Origin: CAYWNA01 sp964459305 | Lineage (GTDB): Bacteria; Planctomycetota; Planctomycetia; Pirellulales; Pirellulaceae | Assembly (NCBI GenBank): GCA_964459305.1 | Contig: CAYWNA010000079.1 | Coordinates: forward strand, 1-48,937 | Length of the DNA stretch: 48,937 nt | Direction of reading: 5' to 3' | Shown here: positions 1 to 6,866 of the stretch, piece after piece | Layout: each line of letters begins with the position of its first letter | Numbering within the stretch: the stretch's first letter is position 1 | Position numbers and translations under genes: made by a program | Notes under the pieces: generated by a model | What the model was told of the DNA's origin: nothing | What the model saw: only the letters and a program-made list of their open reading frames with translations | The model's database searches: none

Positions 1-251
1 GGGGCAACTCGGTGGCGAAGAAAAGGCGTCATGAGGTAAATGTAGGACGGCTCTTCCGAGCCGTAGAAGACGAGCTAGCAGCAACTCGTGCAAGAAGCGG
101 TCGCGCGTCGGGGCTAGTGAGTGTTGGAGGGGGCGATATCTCAGATCACCGTTTCGTCGGTGGTTGGTGAACAGGAGGAAACGGGGGGAACAGAGATTGT
201 GCTCTGTTATCTCTGTTGTCTTCTGTTCGATCTTGGCGGGACTGAAAACGG
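1..251. other. Gene-free stretch with two small hairpins
   Basis: No convincing coding frame is visible. Two inverted repeats can be read directly. CGGCTC (48-53) and GAGCCG (58-63) enclose a TTCC loop inside a GTAGGACGG context that recurs elsewhere in the window. AACAGAGAT (189-197) and ATCTCTGTT (209-217) enclose an 11-nt loop. The second lies just past the stop of the minus-strand gene ending at 252 and could act as its terminator hairpin, although no clear T-run follows. The rest shows nothing recognisable. Confidence 0.5.
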
Positions 252-1910
252 TCACCTCTCGGCGAATATGCAGTGCAGTTCCGGATGGATCTCAAGTTCT
301 CGCTTGCCGGGCTCGCGGATGTCGAAGAGATCAAAGCCCATCTCGCGCAAATCGTCGTACAACGCTATCGGGTCGGAGCCAAGATGAGGCGAGAGATTGA
401 TAATGAGACGAATGCCCTCGATGTGGGCCAACGTGCGGCGTGCGCCGCGCAAGAACTGCTGTTCTGTACCGTTCACGTCGATTTTGATCACGTCCACGTG
501 CGACCGGCCAACTTCCTCCAGCATTGCGTCCAACGTTCGATTCTGAACCGATAACGGCTGGGCAGTCCGGCCTTGCGGCGGCGCGGCGAGCGTGTAGCTA
601 CCGGTGGTCTCGTCGCGATGCAACTCGATCTTCGCCTCCGAATCGCCCAGCGCCGTCTCGAACAGTTCGATCCACTCGTAGCCATTGATCTCGATGCCTT
701 TCCGAAACCAGCGACACTTGTCCGGAACCGGTTCGAACGCTAGGACGGTGCCCTGTGGACCGACAAGTTTGGCGGCAAGAAATGCGTAGTACCCGGTGCC
801 GGCGCCGACATCCACAAAAGTCATTCCGGGTTTCAGTAGCGACACGATCGCTTTGGTCTGATAGGGATCATTGATGCCCAAAGCCCGGGCGACCGCCTTG
901 CGCGACTCGGCCACATTCAGGAAGATCTTGCCACCGGGGAAGTGGTATGGCAGGTAGCGGTTCGGCAGACCCTCACGGACGGCGGGTGAGGAATCGGACT
1001 CGCCTTCCGGCTTTGCCTGGGGACTGGGTACCGATTGCGCCGGGTCGGACGCGCGGGCCGACTCGTCGCCCAGGTGGTAACGATACGTCGCATACCGAGG
1101 CTTTTCGCTGCCAGCGTCCTCCCACGTGAAGCTGTACTTGCCGACGTGGCCCAAACGAATGGTCGTATCGGCATAGATCTTGAAGCCGCATTGGCGGATT
1201 CGTTCCGAGAAGGCATAGTCTTCGGCCAAATACCAATGGCCGTCTCCGTCGGGCCGGACCATGGGTTGGAAGAAGGGGATGGTGGGTTTGTCGAACCGCT
1301 CGTTGCACAACGGCAGCTTCAGGCGGCGTTGCATCTCGGTGTAAACCTCACGACGAACCAGCAGGAACCCCGTGGCTGCGTACATGATTTCCGCCAATCC
1401 GCCTTTCGCGCCGAAGACCAGCTTGTCGGTGCCCGGCAGTACGTGGCTGGCCAACGCCCGCTTTCCCTTTTTTGGATAGATGGCGCTGACGATGGGCAAG
1501 TTGCGTTTGCGCAATCGGTCGACGTCGTCCGGCTGAAATTCGATGTCCGAGTCGATCCACATGGTTTCTTCGAAACCCTTCGTCAGCGCATCGGTGGCCA
1601 TCTGGTTACGCCCTTGATCGATGGCAGCAAAGCCGCGCACGCGCCGTACCTGGTAGCCGCGACGCTGCAGTTCGTACAGCGATTCGTCGCAAGCAGGCTC
1701 GATCATCGATCCGACCGGCACCAAGATGACGCACTTCGACGGATCAGGACGGTCGTCCTCCGTTTCCGCTCCGCACGTAGGTCCTACGTCGATCGAGGTT
1801 GTGCACTCATCTACGGGATGTTCTGCAACCGTGCTGCCGTGGCGGTCGTGTGTGATTAAAAGGTCCCGGCTGGAGATTGTGTTGCTTTCATGGTGGTGGC
1901 TACGCCCCAT
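252..1910 (-). CDS. Glycosyltransferase-like / FkbM methyltransferase fusion
   Basis: This is a 552-aa two-domain protein. Residues about 60-270 look like a GT-A type nucleotide-sugar transferase, with MWIDSDIEF at 117-125 supplying a DxD-like metal site. Residues about 362-552 are an FkbM-type SAM methyltransferase, with motif I FVDVGAGTGYYAF near 365 and IKIDVNGTE near 475. The last motif normally reads iDvEG, so an Asn replaces the usual Glu. FkbM enzymes methylate hydroxyls of polyketides or sugars, so a role in building or capping a surface polysaccharide is likely. Residues 1-60 are low in family signal and contain a translated copy of a dispersed 28-bp repeat (1841-1868), so the native start may lie downstream, near codon 60-69. 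The ATG at 1910 has no clear Shine-Dalgarno sequence and overlaps the end of an upstream truncated reading frame. The domain assignment is good; the substrate is unknown. Confidence 0.8.
   Translation of the reverse strand: MGRSHHHESNTISSRDLLITHDRHGSTVAEHPVDECTTSIDVGPTCGAETEDDRPDPSKCVILVPVGSMIEPACDESLYELQRRGYQVRRVRGFAAIDQGRNQMATDALTKGFEETMWIDSDIEFQPDDVDRLRKRNLPIVSAIYPKKGKRALASHVLPGTDKLVFGAKGGLAEIMYAATGFLLVRREVYTEMQRRLKLPLCNERFDKPTIPFFQPMVRPDGDGHWYLAEDYAFSERIRQCGFKIYADTTIRLGHVGKYSFTWEDAGSEKPRYATYRYHLGDESARASDPAQSVPSPQAKPEGESDSSPAVREGLPNRYLPYHFPGGKIFLNVAESRKAVARALGINDPYQTKAIVSLLKPGMTFVDVGAGTGYYAFLAAKLVGPQGTVLAFEPVPDKCRWFRKGIEINGYEWIELFETALGDSEAKIELHRDETTGSYTLAAPPQGRTAQPLSVQNRTLDAMLEEVGRSHVDVIKIDVNGTEQQFLRGARRTLAHIEGIRLIINLSPHLGSDPIALYDDLREMGFDLFDIREPGKRELEIHPELHCIFAER
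1841..1868 (+). repeat. 28-bp repeat, left copy
   Basis: The core GTGTGTGATTAAAAGGTCCCG is preceded by GGCGGT and one variable base. A copy matching at 27 of 28 positions lies in opposite orientation at 5849-5876. Together the copies bracket a block of accessory genes. This copy falls within the first 25 codons of the glycosyltransferase/FkbM reading frame, which makes that N-terminus suspect. Confidence 0.75.
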
Positions 1911-2052
1911 AGAGAAGTCTTAGGAAAGTCCGGATGAGCAACTGGCGCGCGTCCGAAGAAAGGATATAGACCGCCAAGACAAGAGCGGCGCTGATAATCA
2001 AATACGCAAAGAATAATCGAACGTGCCAATTTCGTCTTTTTGTTGAGTGCGG
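1900..2052 (-). pseudogene. Truncated membrane-protein 3' fragment
   Basis: An open frame of 50 codons runs from just after a TGA (2055-2053) to TAG (1902-1900). It encodes one strongly hydrophobic helix (LFFAYLIISAALVLAVYIL) followed by a short basic tail. It has no ATG and no ribosome binding site. Its upstream side abuts the transposase end at 2079, so it reads as the C-terminus of a membrane protein cut by the insertion sequence. Its stop overlaps the ATG of the glycosyltransferase/FkbM gene by 11 bp, a layout seen between translationally coupled genes, so the lost gene was probably the upstream operon partner. The protein family cannot be named. Confidence 0.5.
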
Positions 2053-2078
2053 TCAATGTACCACCCCGTGGATCGCGA

Positions 2079-3032
2079 TTAGAAGGTGCTCGTGTACTCA
2101 ATCAATTCTCGTACAGTCCAGGGGCGTTTGGCAAGACCCGTTGCCACGGCTGGTGTCGTCTTCAGCGTATTGTGAACTCTCACAAAATTGTAGTGGGCAA
2201 AGTACAGCCCCAACATGGCTTCGTGGTTGTCCCAGAGCTTCGAGAAGCAGTACGTTAGCCGCCCCATCCTCTTGATGAACGTCCTCATCGTGCCGTTTGC
2301 TCGTTCTGTATGCGAAGTACAAACCCTGTCCATATCCGGGTTCCCGCTGACCTTCTCTTTCCGGGTGCTTACTATTTTGGCTGGCGAGTACTTCCGCTGT
2401 TCGTCCTTCGGTGCCTCGCCGAATATCTTGATCAGCATGCCGTAGTCAACGCGGTTCCCAAGTTGAATCGGCACGGCTGTCTTGTACGGCCCGAAGCCAT
2501 CTGAGGAGAGGTGAAAACGGCCCGTGGTGGCGTCGCGTAGTTTCTCGCAGAAGATGTCGGTGTCCCACTGCGATCGCTTGCCGAAGTGCCAAGCGACGAC
2601 GAGTTTCGTGTGTCGCTCTACGGCCGTGAAACAGTAGGAATCGCCCGTCTCTTCGCCGTAGTCCTTGCGCTGCTTGGTCTTCTGCTTGCAGAAAATGAAT
2701 TGCCAAACTTCATCGATCTGAACGTCCTCGACACAGATTTCGCGGATATCTTCTTCCAGGAACCGCTTGCAGCGTTCTCCGACCAGCACCATCAGATCAA
2801 TGACCGTGTGCGGGTCCGTATCGGTCAGCCGGGCCGTGGCTCGGACGCTCATTCCCTCACAGAGACACTTAATGATCATCTCGGCTTGGTACGGGTCAAG
2901 ACGCATTCCGCTCAAGAGTTGCGTTTTGTCCGTGAATCTGGCCCCACAGTCCTTGCACTTGTATCGCTGTTGGCCACTGGCGGATTTGCCATTCTTCTTC
3001 CGGTTTTCGTGGCTGCACGCTCTTGCGATCAT
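2079..3032 (-). mobile_element. IS1-family transposase
   Basis: A 317-aa DDE transposase in a single uninterrupted frame, unlike classical IS1, which needs a programmed frameshift between insA and insB. The N-terminus has a zinc-ribbon-like region (C6, H8, then C26 and C29 in YKCKDCG), followed by a helix-turn-helix region (about 45-80). The catalytic triad can be read as D107 (QIDEVW), D178 (SSDGFGPY) and E243 (HTERANGT). ERANGT and RMGRLTYCFSKL are typical of IS1-type enzymes. The ATG at 3032 is preceded by GGGAAG at a good distance and by an in-frame TAG upstream, which supports this start. Clear terminal inverted repeats and a target duplication could not be identified by eye, so the element borders are unknown. 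The gene appears intact. Confidence 0.88.
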
Positions 3033-3112
3033 CGCGAATCTTCCCTTGTCTGGGGCGATTCGCTAGAATGCAGGTGTCTAGGCTGTTTCTGGCAAATCGC
3101 CGGTTTCAGTTG

Positions 3113-3148
3113 CCCGGCTTGGTGTTATCAGCACCTTGCCGGGTTTTT
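3113..3148 (+). terminator. Hairpin followed by T-run
   Basis: CCCGGC (3113-3118) and GGTG (3121-3124) pair with CACC (3132-3135) and GCCGGG (3138-3143) across a short loop, leaving a 2-nt internal mismatch, and TTTTT follows. This has the form of a plus-strand intrinsic terminator. No plus-strand gene is seen immediately upstream, so it may instead be part of the insertion-sequence end or the leader of the transposase transcript. Confidence 0.45.
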
Positions 3149-3175
3149 CATGCGCTATTCCAACGAACTGCCTTT

Positions 3176-3235
3176 ATTGTGGGGACATTTAAGAGAGAGT
3201 CAAGGGCTTGACCGAAAATATTTTGTCCCTACAAT
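3176..3235. promoter_or_regulatory. Symmetric divergent promoter / operator palindrome
   Basis: Rightward promoter: TTGACC (3208-3213), 16-bp spacer, TACAAT (3230-3235). Leftward promoter: TTGACT (3203-3198), 16-bp spacer, CACAAT (3181-3176). The two are mirror images about position 3205.5. The outer arms ATTGTGGGGACA and TGTCCCTACAAT match at 11 of 12 positions, and the centre is GTCAAG-GG-CTTGAC. The rightward promoter places the predicted transcription start at or within 1-2 nt of the ATG at 3242, so that mRNA would be leaderless. The leftward one faces the transposase. An operator for the adjacent ribbon-helix-helix protein is a natural inference. Confidence 0.7.
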
Positions 3236-3241
3236 ATCAGC

Positions 3242-3415
3242 ATGAACAAACGACGAGGAAGACCACCCAAAGCAGACCGCGAGCGCCGCTCGGTGATGTT
3301 TGAGATCCGGCTGTCGCCAGACGAGAAAGAACTGCTCGACAAGGCGGCAGAGGGCAAACCATCAACCTGGGCGCGAGAGATACTGCTACGGGCAGCAAAG
3401 CGCAAGTTGAAGTAA
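3242..3415 (+). CDS. Small AT-hook / ribbon-helix-helix DNA-binding protein
   Basis: A 57-aa protein. The N-terminus KRRGRPPK is an AT-hook. It is followed by a basic segment, a beta-strand-like VMFEIRLS (residues about 19-26), and two helices (PDEKELLDKAAEG and WAREILLRAAKR), the ribbon-helix-helix layout of CopG/MetJ-type repressors, which bind palindromic operators as dimers. No Shine-Dalgarno sequence precedes the ATG. Instead, a TTGACC/TACAAT promoter puts the transcription start at or next to the ATG, so leaderless translation is likely. The gene converges on the aberrant tRNA gene, with the two ends 1 nt apart. Autoregulation through the 60-bp palindrome is inferred. The protein could be an orphan antitoxin, but no toxin partner is directly attached. 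Confidence 0.7.
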   Translation: MNKRRGRPPKADRERRSVMFEIRLSPDEKELLDKAAEGKPSTWAREILLRAAKRKLK

Positions 3416-3416
3416 G

Positions 3417-3507
3417 CGGAGAGAGGGAGACTCGAACTCAATCCGTGCGCGGATTCCCTCCGTCAGCTTATAAGGCTGATGCGCCGCCGAGACGCGGGCC
3501 ACTCTCC
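3417..3507 (-). tRNA. Aberrant class II tRNA, anticodon UAU, 9/3 acceptor/T-stem
   Basis: Read on the minus strand, every tRNA element can be placed. The 5' acceptor strand GGAGAGTGG (3507-3499) pairs with CCTCTCTCC (3426-3418) over 9 positions with one T-T mismatch. The D-arm is GCG-TCTCGGCGG-CGC with loop GG. The anticodon stem is a perfect TCAGC/GCTGA with loop CTTATAA, giving anticodon UAU. The variable arm is AATCCG-CGCA-CGGATT. The T-arm is GAG-TTCGAGT-CTC. The T-stem is only 3 bp, because the two positions that would extend it to 5 bp are T/C clashes, whereas the matching C residues pair with an acceptor extended to 9 bp. Long variable arm, G73 and G1-C72 are serine-type identity features, while UAU reads the isoleucine codon AUA. 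No CCA is encoded. A 7-nt unpaired stretch between anticodon stem and variable arm is unusual. It is either a missense-type allo-tRNA or a regulatory tRNA-like RNA. Confidence 0.72.
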
Positions 3508-3593
3508 AGGCTAGAGAGAAGCCGCGCATTTCTGAAAGTGAACATGAAGAAGGGACATGTGGGAATAGACACTGATATACCTTTATGGTTTAA

Positions 3594-3896
3594 CTATTCC
3601 CCGTCGTCATCAGTGAGAAGCCCCATTTTTCGGAGATAATCATCTCTTGACTTGGGGCATTGCCCTAGCTGCTTCGCAAAATTGGGCCCGACATCCAGAT
3701 CGCCAGGAATATGATCATGGCCTGCCCCACGCCTTGACCCCCTTCTCACGCCAAATGATTGTATGAGTTGCCCCTCGTGAAATACGCCATATTCGTCGTG
3801 CTCATCGCCTTTGTCTGTAATCTCGACAGCTTCGAGCTTGTCCACGATCCGTAACGCCAACTCCTTGGTGATTTGGGTTCTACTGCGCTGCGGCAT
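3594..3896 (-). CDS. Small conserved-looking protein, candidate HicA-like toxin
   Basis: A 100-aa protein. Residues about 8-23 form a helix (ELALRIVDKLEAVEI). Then come beta-strand-like segments (DEYGVFHEGQLIQSFGVRR), a histidine-containing motif GAGHDHIPGDLDVG, and a C-terminal helix. This helix-strands-histidine-helix order resembles HicA-type mRNA interferases, whose catalytic His sits in a short loop, but the match is by pattern only. The start ATG at 3896 directly follows the TAG of the upstream gene (3899-3897) with no spacer, so the two are translationally coupled. The partner has a HicB-like C-terminal half, which is the main reason for the toxin suggestion. The gene could equally be a member of an uncharacterised family. 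Confidence 0.5.
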   Translation of the reverse strand: MPQRSRTQITKELALRIVDKLEAVEITDKGDEHDEYGVFHEGQLIQSFGVRRGSRRGAGHDHIPGDLDVGPNFAKQLGQCPKSRDDYLRKMGLLTDDDGE

Positions 3897-4529
3897 CTAA
3901 TCGGCCCTTTTCATGACGGATCGTAGGACAGCCAATTGTCGAGCAGGTGCCTTGCCTAGCTTTCCGCTCGGCATTGCATCGAGTGCTTCAAACTTCGAGA
4001 TCATACGATCTTTCACGTTCCTGATGGCTTCCTCCAATGTGCTTCCAGTCGAGCCGACGTTGGCCTCTACAAAACGAGCTACGTATTCATTGTCTTCCGG
4101 CTCGTCCGATACCACCGGCTCGACAAGCACAGGGACCTCGCGCTGAACCACATAGGGTTTTGGGGCGAATGATATGATATGCACGATCTGCGATTCGCTC
4201 TGTTCTTCAAGTTCCGCTACCCGGTCGGCTAGGTTGGCTATTGTGTTCTCCGCCTCTCTAAGGCGATTCTCTAGCTGGTCCAGATTTTCCTGGATTACTG
4301 GGCAGGTGGCCTGCTGCCCTGACCACCTTGAAAATAGAGCGACGAGTTCCATGCAACTATGTCGTCGCGATTCGGCTAACACCGAACGACTCGAAGGGGC
4401 CCAGCGGACAACTCTACTGGGTTCACCAGCGGAACAAAACTCGTCTTGCCAATCTTCAGCCAGATCCTGACGCTTAGGCGGTGGCTTGCAATAGATTAGC
4501 CCAGATGGATTACGTGTCTGTGAGGTCAT
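3897..4529 (-). CDS. Coiled-coil protein with HicB-like C-terminal domain
   Basis: A 210-aa protein from the ATG at 4529, chosen because GGAG lies 8 nt upstream. The ATG at 4535 is too close to that site. Residues about 75-115 form a heptad-like coiled coil (QLENRLREAENTIANLAD, then RVAELEEQ). The C-terminal part reads EYVARFVEANVGSTGSTLEEA followed by a helix, matching the HicB-fold layout of two strands, a loop with G-x-T-x-x-E-A, then a helix. It ends with KLGKAPARQLAVLR, possibly a partner-binding or dimerisation tail. It overlaps the upstream 209-aa gene by 20 bp and abuts the downstream 100-aa gene, forming a three-gene unit. An antitoxin role is inferred from this arrangement. Confidence 0.5.
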   Translation of the reverse strand: MTSQTRNPSGLIYCKPPPKRQDLAEDWQDEFCSAGEPSRVVRWAPSSRSVLAESRRHSCMELVALFSRWSGQQATCPVIQENLDQLENRLREAENTIANLADRVAELEEQSESQIVHIISFAPKPYVVQREVPVLVEPVVSDEPEDNEYVARFVEANVGSTGSTLEEAIRNVKDRMISKFEALDAMPSGKLGKAPARQLAVLRSVMKRAD

Positions 4530-5139
4530 TCTCATCTCCCATGATTAACCCGTTGAACGCCGACTCAATTAGGTCAAATCCATGTAACAGATAGGAATCT
4601 GATAATGCTATTTCTGTTCTGGCTCGCAGGCGGATTTCTATCTCGTCCCGCTGCCCCAGTCGCCAGGAAATCTGCTCAATGGGTGGTGTCCCATCGACAG
4701 CAAGAGATACAAACTCCGTCGCTAGTAGGATGTCACCAGCTTTCATGGAAAACGATGTCGCATTTACTAGTGGGGGCGGTTTGTCATTGGCGATTGTAAA
4801 GTACGCATCAAACTGAATGTCGATTGTCTGTCCGACGAATTGAGCCACCGTATTGCGAATGGAACCTATTGGCACCGTTGTTCCTGGAACCTTCTTACCG
4901 AAACGAGCTCGGTGGACAACATCTACGTGAAGGTGATCTGACGGCTCGTCCCCGCTTCCACCGAAGGCCGCCGCAACAATTAGCGACGTTGAACCTACAC
5001 GAGTGGAAGCCCGCAGCCATTCGTCTGTGCGTGCGTTTCTAAGGGCCTCTTGGACGGCCACATCTTTTGTCATCAAATGGCCGCACGCTCGGAACGCACA
5101 GCAAGGAACTCTGCCAAGATCAGGAAATTTTAACGACAT
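4510..5139 (-). CDS. Hypothetical protein, first gene of three-gene unit
   Basis: A 209-aa protein with no recognised family. It has no signal peptide or membrane segment. The middle and C-terminal parts alternate short hydrophobic strands with charged loops (TVAQFVGQTIDIQFDAYFTI, DEIEIRLRARTEIALSD), suggesting a mostly beta soluble fold. The start is uncertain: the ATG at 5139 has a weak GGA just before it, and a methionine about 22 codons in is an alternative. Its 3' end overlaps the next gene, consistent with co-translation with the HicB/HicA-like pair. It may be a third component of that system or simply its first operon gene. Confidence 0.45.
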   Translation of the reverse strand: MSLKFPDLGRVPCCAFRACGHLMTKDVAVQEALRNARTDEWLRASTRVGSTSLIVAAAFGGSGDEPSDHLHVDVVHRARFGKKVPGTTVPIGSIRNTVAQFVGQTIDIQFDAYFTIANDKPPPLVNATSFSMKAGDILLATEFVSLAVDGTPPIEQISWRLGQRDEIEIRLRARTEIALSDSYLLHGFDLIESAFNGLIMGDENDLTDT

Positions 5140-5555
5140 TTCCGTGCTCGCTAGAAACTACCAGGCGCATAAGAAAAGCCGACATCCTGGAATCGGCTTA
5201 CAGATCCATCGGCGGAAGTTCGCTCCTCGAACCCCAGGCATCCCTGCCAATCGGCGTTTTTGCCGATACGTCTTTATCTCAAGTTTAGCATCGTAAATAA
5301 CCGCTCGCCACCAGTCAACACGCAAATCTAGCCCTCGCAAGGGCTTGCGACCTGCATACCATGTGTGTATCCGCGACTTCACTGGGAAACCAGCAGACAT
5401 TGGACACGTCCTACTTTCGAAAAGTTCACGCCAACCGCTAGCGATCTTGGCCCCGTCGCCCGCGGGTGGTAGGGCGAGACTGATCTATCGTTATCCAGCC
5501 TTTTTCGGTATTCCCCCGCGTCACACTCCGTCACGTTTCAGTTTGGGGACTCGTC
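5140..5555. other. Stretch without a convincing gene
   Basis: A minus-strand frame of 80 codons (5400-5158) is the only candidate. Its product is basic, Trp/Arg-rich and without family signal, and it has only a weak AGGA upstream, so it is not called. A GGGGA ribosome binding site near 5547 belongs to the lipoprotein gene that follows. No clear repeat or RNA structure was seen. Confidence 0.4.
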
Positions 5556-5801
5556 ATGCGTGTGGCTCTTATCGCGGTTTCCCTTCTTGTGTGCTCAGGC
5601 TGTGGAACACTCGCCAACCTTGACAGCAAGGCATCGAACCCGTTCCTTGGGATGCACGACGTGCCCGATTACTCGCCTACGTGTGTGTACGGTGGCGTAA
5701 AGCGGGACATCGCATGGGGCTGGCCATTTCTTTTAGACGTGCCGCTGTCAGCGGTCGGCGATACTGTCACGCTGCCAGTCGTGTTTGCCGATCCCGACTG
5801 A
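5556..5801 (+). CDS. YceK/YidQ-like lipoprotein
   Basis: An 81-aa secreted lipoprotein. The N-terminus MRVALIAVSLLVCSGCGTL is a lipoprotein signal with the acceptor Cys at about residue 16. The rest matches the small YceK/YidQ (DUF1375) pattern: a GC-GTL start, a central VYGGVKRDI, then DVPLSAVGDTVTLP. Members are outer-membrane lipoproteins of unknown function that often sit in accessory regions. A GGGGA ribosome binding site lies 8-9 nt upstream of the ATG, so the start is secure. It stands alone on the plus strand at the right end of the island bounded by the 28-bp repeats. Confidence 0.75.
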   Translation: MRVALIAVSLLVCSGCGTLANLDSKASNPFLGMHDVPDYSPTCVYGGVKRDIAWGWPFLLDVPLSAVGDTVTLPVVFADPD

Positions 5802-5848
5802 CCGCCCAGCCACCCACTCTTCACGCACGACCGCAGCAGATTCTTGAG

Positions 5849-5876
5849 CGGGACCTTTTAATCACACACCACCGCC
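5849..5876 (-). repeat. 28-bp repeat, right copy (inverted)
   Basis: This is the reverse complement of the element at 1841-1868, with one mismatch in 28. It spans the stop codon of the sulfotransferase gene that ends at 5862, so part of that gene's C-terminus is encoded by the repeat. The mirror-image placement of the two copies around the accessory genes is described under findings. Confidence 0.75.
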
Positions 5877-6731
5877 GTGGCGATAGCCCAACGAGGAGGC
5901 GACTTCCGCCACTTCGTTCTCCAATTCGACGAATTCGATGTCCGGAATCGAATCCGACGGCGCCGATTCGTCGTCCGAAACATCGCGCTGGGCCGTTTCG
6001 ACATCGAGCGGTATCTGCAGATAGTCTCGGATTCGTTGGAGCGCACCGGCTGCCAAATCCTCGTATCTCACGAGCAGGCCACCCACACGATCGCAGCCGC
6101 CCTGGAAACTGAGCACCAATTCGCGCCAGTGGCGGCCGAATCCGCGGACGGTCACCGGATGATCCGGCCAGCGGTTGTAGCACTTCTTTCCCGCTTTTCG
6201 GCGAGCGACGTAGGATCGATAGGCATCGTAAGGGTTTCGGCAGAGGAAGACAAACCTGGCCTCGGGGAACAGCCACTTGAGGTAGTATGCGTGGTCGGCC
6301 GTCCATCGCACCTCCGCGATTCCCCAACGCTCCGCGCCGGTCTTGCGAGCGGTTTGCGCAAATAACTCGTCGAAGAATCGTAGGTGGGCCTTCAGAAGGC
6401 GTTCGACCGGAGGATACCACTCCCCGCGCCCCTCACGGCTCGCCGCATTCCCTTCCTGTCCTTGATGGAACATATCGGATTGGGGCCACGCAAGGGTGAA
6501 AGAGCGGATCGAATCGGCCAGCGAGTCGATCACATACGCATGCCCATACGGCTCGCCCCACATAAAGCAGGCCGGTCCCAGCGCCCGTCGAAGGCGCGTC
6601 GACCCGCAACCCCACCCTGCACCAAGCAGAAACACGGGATTGTCTTGGGAATCACTTTCGACTTGCGGCCAGCGCCGCCGGATGGATTCAATCCCGGCGG
6701 CGAGCGACGGTTTGGCATACAGATCGTCCAT
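5862..6731 (-). CDS. Sulfotransferase
   Basis: A 289-aa PAPS-dependent sulfotransferase. The 5'-phosphosulfate-binding loop is VFLLGAGWGCGSTRLRRAL (residues about 33-51). The 3'-phosphate-binding region is RFVFLCRNPYDAYRSYVA (about 159-176), with the expected R-x-P and S. The start at 6731 (MDDLYAK) is chosen because GAGGAGA lies 5 nt upstream; the open frame continues to 6848 but without support. The last codons and the stop fall in a dispersed 28-bp repeat. The gene is divergent from a second sulfotransferase gene across 135 bp, next to a glycosyltransferase/FkbM gene and a sulfatase, so it probably sulfates a carbohydrate or a small secreted molecule. The acceptor is unknown. Confidence 0.85.
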   Translation of the reverse strand: MDDLYAKPSLAAGIESIRRRWPQVESDSQDNPVFLLGAGWGCGSTRLRRALGPACFMWGEPYGHAYVIDSLADSIRSFTLAWPQSDMFHQGQEGNAASREGRGEWYPPVERLLKAHLRFFDELFAQTARKTGAERWGIAEVRWTADHAYYLKWLFPEARFVFLCRNPYDAYRSYVARRKAGKKCYNRWPDHPVTVRGFGRHWRELVLSFQGGCDRVGGLLVRYEDLAAGALQRIRDYLQIPLDVETAQRDVSDDESAPSDSIPDIEFVELENEVAEVASSLGYRHGGGV

Positions 6732-6866
6732 CGATGTCTCCTCGATCAGATCGCGACGCCCTTGGCACTCGGATGCACACTGGACGGATAGCACCGCCAT
6801 TCTTACGATTTTGTCGTAGAACGACAGGCAAACGTCAACGGGTGTCACGAAGCAGGGCAGCGGAAA

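Noticed and set aside
1035..1859. Plus-strand frame of 274 codons
   Set aside because: It lies antisense to the glycosyltransferase/FkbM gene, is Arg-rich and has no domain; it is a high-GC shadow frame.
3417..3507. Reading the RNA as an ordinary tRNA-Ile or as selenocysteine tRNA
   Set aside because: A normal 7/5 fold leaves two mismatches in the T-stem, tRNA-Ile has no long variable arm, and the anticodon is not UCA.
5158..5400. 80-codon minus-strand frame
   Set aside because: It has only a weak ribosome binding site, a basic composition without family pattern, and competing open frames on the other strand.
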